Shown piece by piece: positions 8,185-10,053 of a DNA stretch of 10,053 nucleotides. Source of the stretch: an uncultured Oscillospiraceae bacterium (GTDB lineage: Bacteria > Bacillota > Clostridia > Oscillospirales > Oscillospiraceae); NCBI GenBank assembly GCA_900763705.1, contig CAAFLG010000037.1, positions 1 to 10,053 of the forward strand. Reading direction: 5' to 3'. Within the stretch, counting starts at the first letter, position 1, and every line of letters starts with the position of its first letter. The notes beneath the pieces are model-generated. The model was not told the DNA's origin. It worked only from the letters and a program-made list of their open reading frames with translations, and did not search any database. A program made the translations under genes and the position numbers.

Positions 8185-8281
8185 GGGAGTAGATGGGTGC
8201 TGGTGTGCCCCCTGGTCTTCAAAACCAGTGACAGGGGTGAAGAGCCTCTTAGGTGGGTTCGATTCCCACATATTCCCGCCA
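8185..8281 (+). tRNA. selC: tRNA-Sec, UCA anticodon
   Basis: This is the UGA-decoding selenocysteine tRNA used by SelA and SelB. It is 97 bases including an encoded CCA (8279-8281), with discriminator G8278. The acceptor strands 8185-8192 and 8270-8277 give the bacterial 8-bp arm, though the eighth pair would be G8192-A8270, and G8189-T8274 is a wobble. The D arm has the Sec-specific 6-bp stem (8195-8200 with 8205-8210) and a 4-base loop. The anticodon arm (8212-8228) has loop CTTCAAA with TCA at 8219-8221. A long variable arm (about 8229-8252) pairs AGGGG with CCTCT. The T stem is GTGGG/CCCAC (8253-8257 with 8265-8269) with loop TTCGATT. Confidence 0.96.
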
Positions 8282-8315
8282 ACGTCCCACAGCACGCTGC
8301 TGCGGGACGTTTTTT
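8281..8315 (+). terminator. selC terminator
   Basis: The stem 8281-8294 with 8298-8311 has 13 pairs around one A-C mismatch, a 3-base loop CGC, and a T-run to 8315. Its first base is the terminal A of the tRNA CCA, so termination is directly coupled to tRNA 3'-end formation. Bases 8316-8411 after it hold no recognisable gene. Confidence 0.9.
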
Positions 8316-8411
8316 ATGCCAAAACGGAAGGGAAGTGACACGGATGGGAATGACCGGCAATCCGCACGATTTTCTGATCCTGACGCTTTCTAAATTTTCT
8401 TTGTTTCGGGC

Positions 8412-8440
8412 TTGACAGGCGGGGAGAAAACACTTATAAT
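8412..8440 (+). promoter_or_regulatory. Perfect consensus promoter of tRNA-Pro
   Basis: TTGACA (8412-8417), a 17-base spacer and TATAAT (8435-8440) match the sigma-70/A consensus at every position. A start near 8447 gives a 5' leader of about 33 bases before the tRNA. Confidence 0.95.
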
Positions 8441-8479
8441 ACTACTGTTCTGCGACGCGAAACGTGTAAAAGTCCATAT

Positions 8480-8555
8480 CCGGGTGTAGCGCAGTTGGTA
8501 GCGCGCATGGTTCGGGACCATGAGGCCGTGAGTTCGAATCTCGCCACTCGGACCA
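8480..8555 (+). tRNA. tRNA-Pro, CGG anticodon
   Basis: Cloverleaf: acceptor CCGGGTG (8480-8486) with CACTCGG (8545-8551), discriminator A8552, encoded CCA 8553-8555. The D stem is GCGC/GCGC with a GG-containing loop. The anticodon stem is CATGG/CCATG with loop TTCGGGA, placing CGG at 8513-8515, which reads CCG proline codons. The T arm is GTGAG/CTCGC with loop TTCGAAT. It sits between its own promoter and terminator and immediately precedes the mobile-element region. tRNA genes are common integration neighbourhoods, but no duplicated tRNA 3' end is seen downstream. Confidence 0.96.
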
Positions 8556-8583
8556 AAATGTGTTGATGAAAGATGCAACGCCG

Positions 8584-8611
8584 AAAACGCCGCACGAAAG
8601 TGCGGCGTTTT
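8584..8611 (+). terminator. tRNA-Pro terminator
   Basis: A perfect 12-bp stem (8584-8595 with 8600-8611) is closed by a stable GAAA tetraloop and ends in TTTT. The A-rich 5' arm gives it a T-tract on the other strand as well. Confidence 0.88.
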
Positions 8612-8761
8612 CACACATAATACGCCACTTTTAGAATGAAAAAGTTGCAAAAACTCGATTTTTCAAAATTTCAGTTTTGCCCCGCGAGAGGCGACATTTT
8701 GAAGATGCGCCCTGCCAGATTTGTGGTCTGGTGTGGTTCGAACACCGAGGCTTAAAAAAGA

Positions 8762-8902
8762 ATGAAGCATAAGAAGGCAGGCCGCCGTTCGGCTCCCCAT
8801 GTGGGAGAGAACGGCGGCCTTTTTCGTTACATTGGTGCTTATGTTGCTTTCGCTTCGTTTGTCTATCATTCCTTGGTGGTGTTGGTAATAGCTTTCTCGT
8901 AA
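8762..8902 (+). CDS. 46-residue leader ORF with one hydrophobic segment
   Basis: I recognise no family. ATG 8762 opens a 46-codon frame that ends at TAA 8900-8902. The peptide has a basic start (MKHKKAGRR), a polar stretch (SAPHVGENGG) and a hydrophobic C-terminal half (about residues 23-45), consistent with a single membrane helix. GAGG (8747-8750) lies 11 bases upstream, a weak and somewhat distant ribosome site. The frame reads straight through the strong hairpin at 8779-8820, and its stop lies in a potential pairing region just upstream of the RHH gene. It may be a regulatory leader peptide whose translation prevents termination, or a small membrane protein. Coding status is moderate because of its size. 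Confidence 0.5.
   Translation: MKHKKAGRRSAPHVGENGGLFRYIGAYVAFASFVYHSLVVLVIAFS
8779..8824 (+). terminator. Strong terminator or attenuator inside the leader ORF
   Basis: The outer stem AGGCCGCCGTTC (8779-8790) pairs perfectly with GAACGGCGGCCT (8809-8820). An inner stem CTCCC/GGGAG (8793-8797 with 8803-8807) closes a CATGT loop. TTTTT follows (8820-8824). Lying 125 bases upstream of the RHH gene with no gene ending before it, it looks like a transcription attenuator at the head of the element operon. Confidence 0.8.
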
Positions 8903-8941
8903 CCTTTCGGGTATGCTTGCGTTACAAAAATACGAAAGAGG
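8899..8941 (+). promoter_or_regulatory. Potential Shine-Dalgarno-sequestering fold before the RHH gene
   Basis: Two pairings are possible: GTAAC (8899-8903) with GTTAC (8921-8925), and CTTTCG (8904-8909) with CGAAAG (8933-8938). The second covers part of the ribosome site AAAGAGG (8935-8941). Together they would form an H-type pseudoknot, or they may act as alternatives. Ribosomes finishing the leader ORF at 8902 would disturb the first pairing. Stems are short, so this is tentative. Confidence 0.35.
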
Positions 8942-8950
8942 TGTCCGAGA

Positions 8951-9382
8951 ATGGCAACCACCAAAAACTTGTGCGCTCAGATCCCCATTGACCTGCATGA
9001 GCGGGTCAGCGAAGAACGAGAACGGCTGGGTCAGACCACCAGTGAGTACATCACCAACCTCATCCAAGACTATTACAACATGATAGAAAATCAGAAAGGC
9101 GGCATTCAAATGACTGAAAAAGGCAGAACCATGGCATTCCAGATTCCCGAAGAACTCTTCCAGCGCATCAAGCGTCACCTGGAGCGCGAGACGCTCCGCA
9201 CCGGCAAAAAGCTCACCCAGCGAGACTTCGTGCTGAACCTGATCACGCAGGCGCTGGACGAAGCGGACGCTGAGAACGCCGCAGAGCAGAACGCCCCCAC
9301 TGAGGCCCCTGTCGCGCCCCGTGTGGCCGACGTGACCGCTCCAGCGAACACGGACACCCCCGACGAAGATAACGCCGTGTAA
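8951..9382 (+). CDS. Tandem ribbon-helix-helix-like protein of a conjugative element
   Basis: A 143-residue protein with two similar halves. Each starts with a short strand and a proline, then two helices: LCAQIPIDLHERV (7-19) with SEYITNLIQDYYNM (31-44), and MAFQIPEELFQRI (61-73) with RDFVLNLITQALDEA (91-105). This is the layout of Arc/MetJ-type RHH DNA-binding domains, which normally dimerise, so the protein may be a built-in dimer acting on the element's own operator or origin of transfer. The tail (about 106-143) is acidic and Ala/Pro/Thr-rich, probably disordered. ATG 8951 follows AAAGAGGTG by 7 bases. An in-frame internal ATG at 9110 (residue 54) has AAAGGCGG 8 bases upstream and could yield the second half alone. 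Similar proteins sit upstream of DUF3991/TOPRIM genes in Tn1549-like elements, as here. The fold call is from pattern only, and the function is inferred. Confidence 0.75.
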   Translation: MATTKNLCAQIPIDLHERVSEERERLGQTTSEYITNLIQDYYNMIENQKGGIQMTEKGRTMAFQIPEELFQRIKRHLERETLRTGKKLTQRDFVLNLITQALDEADAENAAEQNAPTEAPVAPRVADVTAPANTDTPDEDNAV

Positions 9383-9421
9383 GCCCGCACAAAAGCCAAA
9401 ACAAAAGAACACGATTTAGGG

Positions 9422-9470
9422 AAAGCCACCTAGGGCATCCGAATATATCGGATGCCCTGGGTGGCTTTTT
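9422..9470 (+). terminator. 21-bp hairpin between the RHH and TOPRIM genes
   Basis: AAAGCCACC (9422-9430) pairs with GGTGGCTTT (9460-9468). After one T-G wobble, AGGGCATCCGA (9432-9442) pairs with TCGGATGCCCT (9448-9458), leaving a 5-base loop ATATA. TTTTT (9466-9470) closes it. It lies 39 bases past the RHH stop and 28 bases before the next start. It should strongly reduce read-through unless antiterminated. A gene-specific promoter between it and the TOPRIM gene is not apparent. Confidence 0.88.
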
Positions 9471-9498
9471 GCGTTTCATCAGAAAGGAGGCACACATT

Positions 9499-10053
9499 AT
9501 GGCAAGCGAGATCAGAAATCGCTTCACAGACACAGAAATGCAGATTGCCAGAGAAACGGATCTGCCGGAGCTGCTCTCCCACCTCGGCTATCAGGTCAAG
9601 CGCGTGGGACGCTTCCATACTACCGCGGAAATGGACAGCCTGCGGATCAAGGATCGCCGCAAGTGGTTTCGGTATTCCCAGAATACCGGCGGGGATGCCA
9701 TTACCTTCCTCCAGCAGTTTTGCGGAAAATCCTTTCCGGAAGCGGTGGAGTACCTTCTGACCTTCCATGGGAAAGCCAGAGACGCGCCCATTCCGCAGCC
9801 AAAGCCGATCAGCCCGAAACAGGAGTTTTCCCTGCCGCCCCGCAATGCGGATGACCGCAGGGTCTTCGCCTATCTCCGTAAGCGAGGTATCGCTGCCCAG
9901 GTGATCCGACAATTTCTGAATGCCGGTCTGCTGTATGAGGATGCGGTACATCATAACTGCGTCTTCGTCGGCAGGGATGAATCCGGACAGGCAAAGTACG
10001 CGGGGCTGCGTGGTACCTATGATCTGGACAGCCCCGGCTTCAAGGGAGACGCA
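9499..10053 (+). CDS. CHC2-like/DUF3991/TOPRIM protein, 5' part only
   Basis: The frame is open from ATG 9499 to the window end (185 codons, no stop), with a strong ribosome site AAAGGAGG (9483-9490) 8 bases upstream. Residues about 20-90 resemble the primase zinc-finger region (LLSHLGYQVKRVG, then RYSQNTGGDAITFLQQF), but the Cys/His zinc ligands of true CHC2 fingers are absent. Residues about 118-185 match the DUF3991 pattern (AYLRKRGI, VIRQFLNAGLLYED, NCVFVGRDESG, AKYAGLRGTY). A TOPRIM domain is expected downstream in this family but lies beyond the window. Such primase-like proteins are carried by Firmicutes conjugative elements and are presumed to act in element DNA processing or replication; the exact reaction is unproven. 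It supports the mobile-element assignment. Confidence 0.85.
   Translation, partial: MASEIRNRFTDTEMQIARETDLPELLSHLGYQVKRVGRFHTTAEMDSLRIKDRRKWFRYSQNTGGDAITFLQQFCGKSFPEAVEYLLTFHGKARDAPIPQPKPISPKQEFSLPPRNADDRRVFAYLRKRGIAAQVIRQFLNAGLLYEDAVHHNCVFVGRDESGQAKYAGLRGTYDLDSPGFKGDA

Larger units (their letters stand above)
8640..10053 (+). mobile_element. Left end of a Tn1549/Tn916-like integrative conjugative element (start approximate)
   Basis: From here the GC-rich housekeeping content gives way to a module typical of Firmicutes conjugative transposons: a small leader ORF, a ribbon-helix-helix protein, and a CHC2-like/DUF3991/TOPRIM gene running off the window. The AT-rich stretch 8612-8678 between the tRNA-Pro terminator and this module is the likeliest place for the host-element junction, since Tn916/Tn1549 integrases favour AT-rich targets. 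The exact end cannot be fixed without the other junction. No integrase, relaxase or type IV secretion gene lies within the visible part, so the element class is inferred from gene content. Confidence 0.65.

Noticed and set aside
8316..8411. Small gene between selC and tRNA-Pro
   Set aside because: There is no convincing ribosome site with a coding-like frame. Frames here run through the terminator or the tRNA promoter.
8712..8746. tRNA-like remnant: CCAGA/TCTGG hairpin followed by GGTTCGAA, resembling an anticodon arm plus T arm
   Set aside because: The T-loop register does not give a five-pair T stem, there is no acceptor or D arm, and it is not a repeat of the tRNA-Pro 3' end. It is probably chance hairpins at the element end.

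Overview
The window looks like a chromosomal segment of a GC-rich member of the Firmicutes, most likely a gut-type Clostridium relative. The evidence is an S-box (SAM-I) riboswitch with an intrinsic terminator in front of metK, strong AAGGAGG-type ribosome sites, consensus sigma-A promoters, a RelQ-type small alarmone synthetase, a bacterial selenocysteine tRNA, and a Tn1549/Tn916-like conjugative-element module at the right edge. No species can be named from the sequence.

Layout: 1-303 is a regulatory leader (promoter, SAM-I aptamer, terminator). metK (304-1485, +) follows, but its reading frame has a TAA at codon 10 and an Asn codon in place of the expected catalytic His codon at 15. A shared bidirectional terminator separates it from a convergent small (p)ppGpp synthetase (1606-2328, -). 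Next come a small three-helix membrane protein (2632-2943, -) and, divergently, an N-acyl-D-amino-acid deacylase (3064-4668, +). Their two promoters share a perfect inverted repeat that overlaps both -35 boxes.

Region 4714-8315 is a complete Sec-insertion locus: selA and selB overlap by ATGA, and selC (tRNA-Sec, UCA anticodon) follows with its own promoter and terminator. SelA converts Ser-tRNA-Sec to Sec-tRNA-Sec, and SelB carries it to UGA codons marked by a SECIS hairpin. selD and selenoprotein genes are not in this window.

A tRNA-Pro(CGG) with a perfect consensus promoter and a terminator follows (8412-8611). After an AT-rich stretch the character changes to that of an integrative conjugative element: a 46-codon leader ORF that reads through a strong terminator hairpin, a tandem ribbon-helix-helix protein, a 21-bp hairpin, and the 5' part of a CHC2-like/DUF3991/TOPRIM gene cut by the window edge. 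Host and element genes appear unrelated in function.

Most interesting points: the double lesion in metK beneath an intact riboswitch, the shared operator-like repeat between divergent genes, and the leader ORF/attenuator/Shine-Dalgarno-sequestering arrangement at the start of the mobile element.
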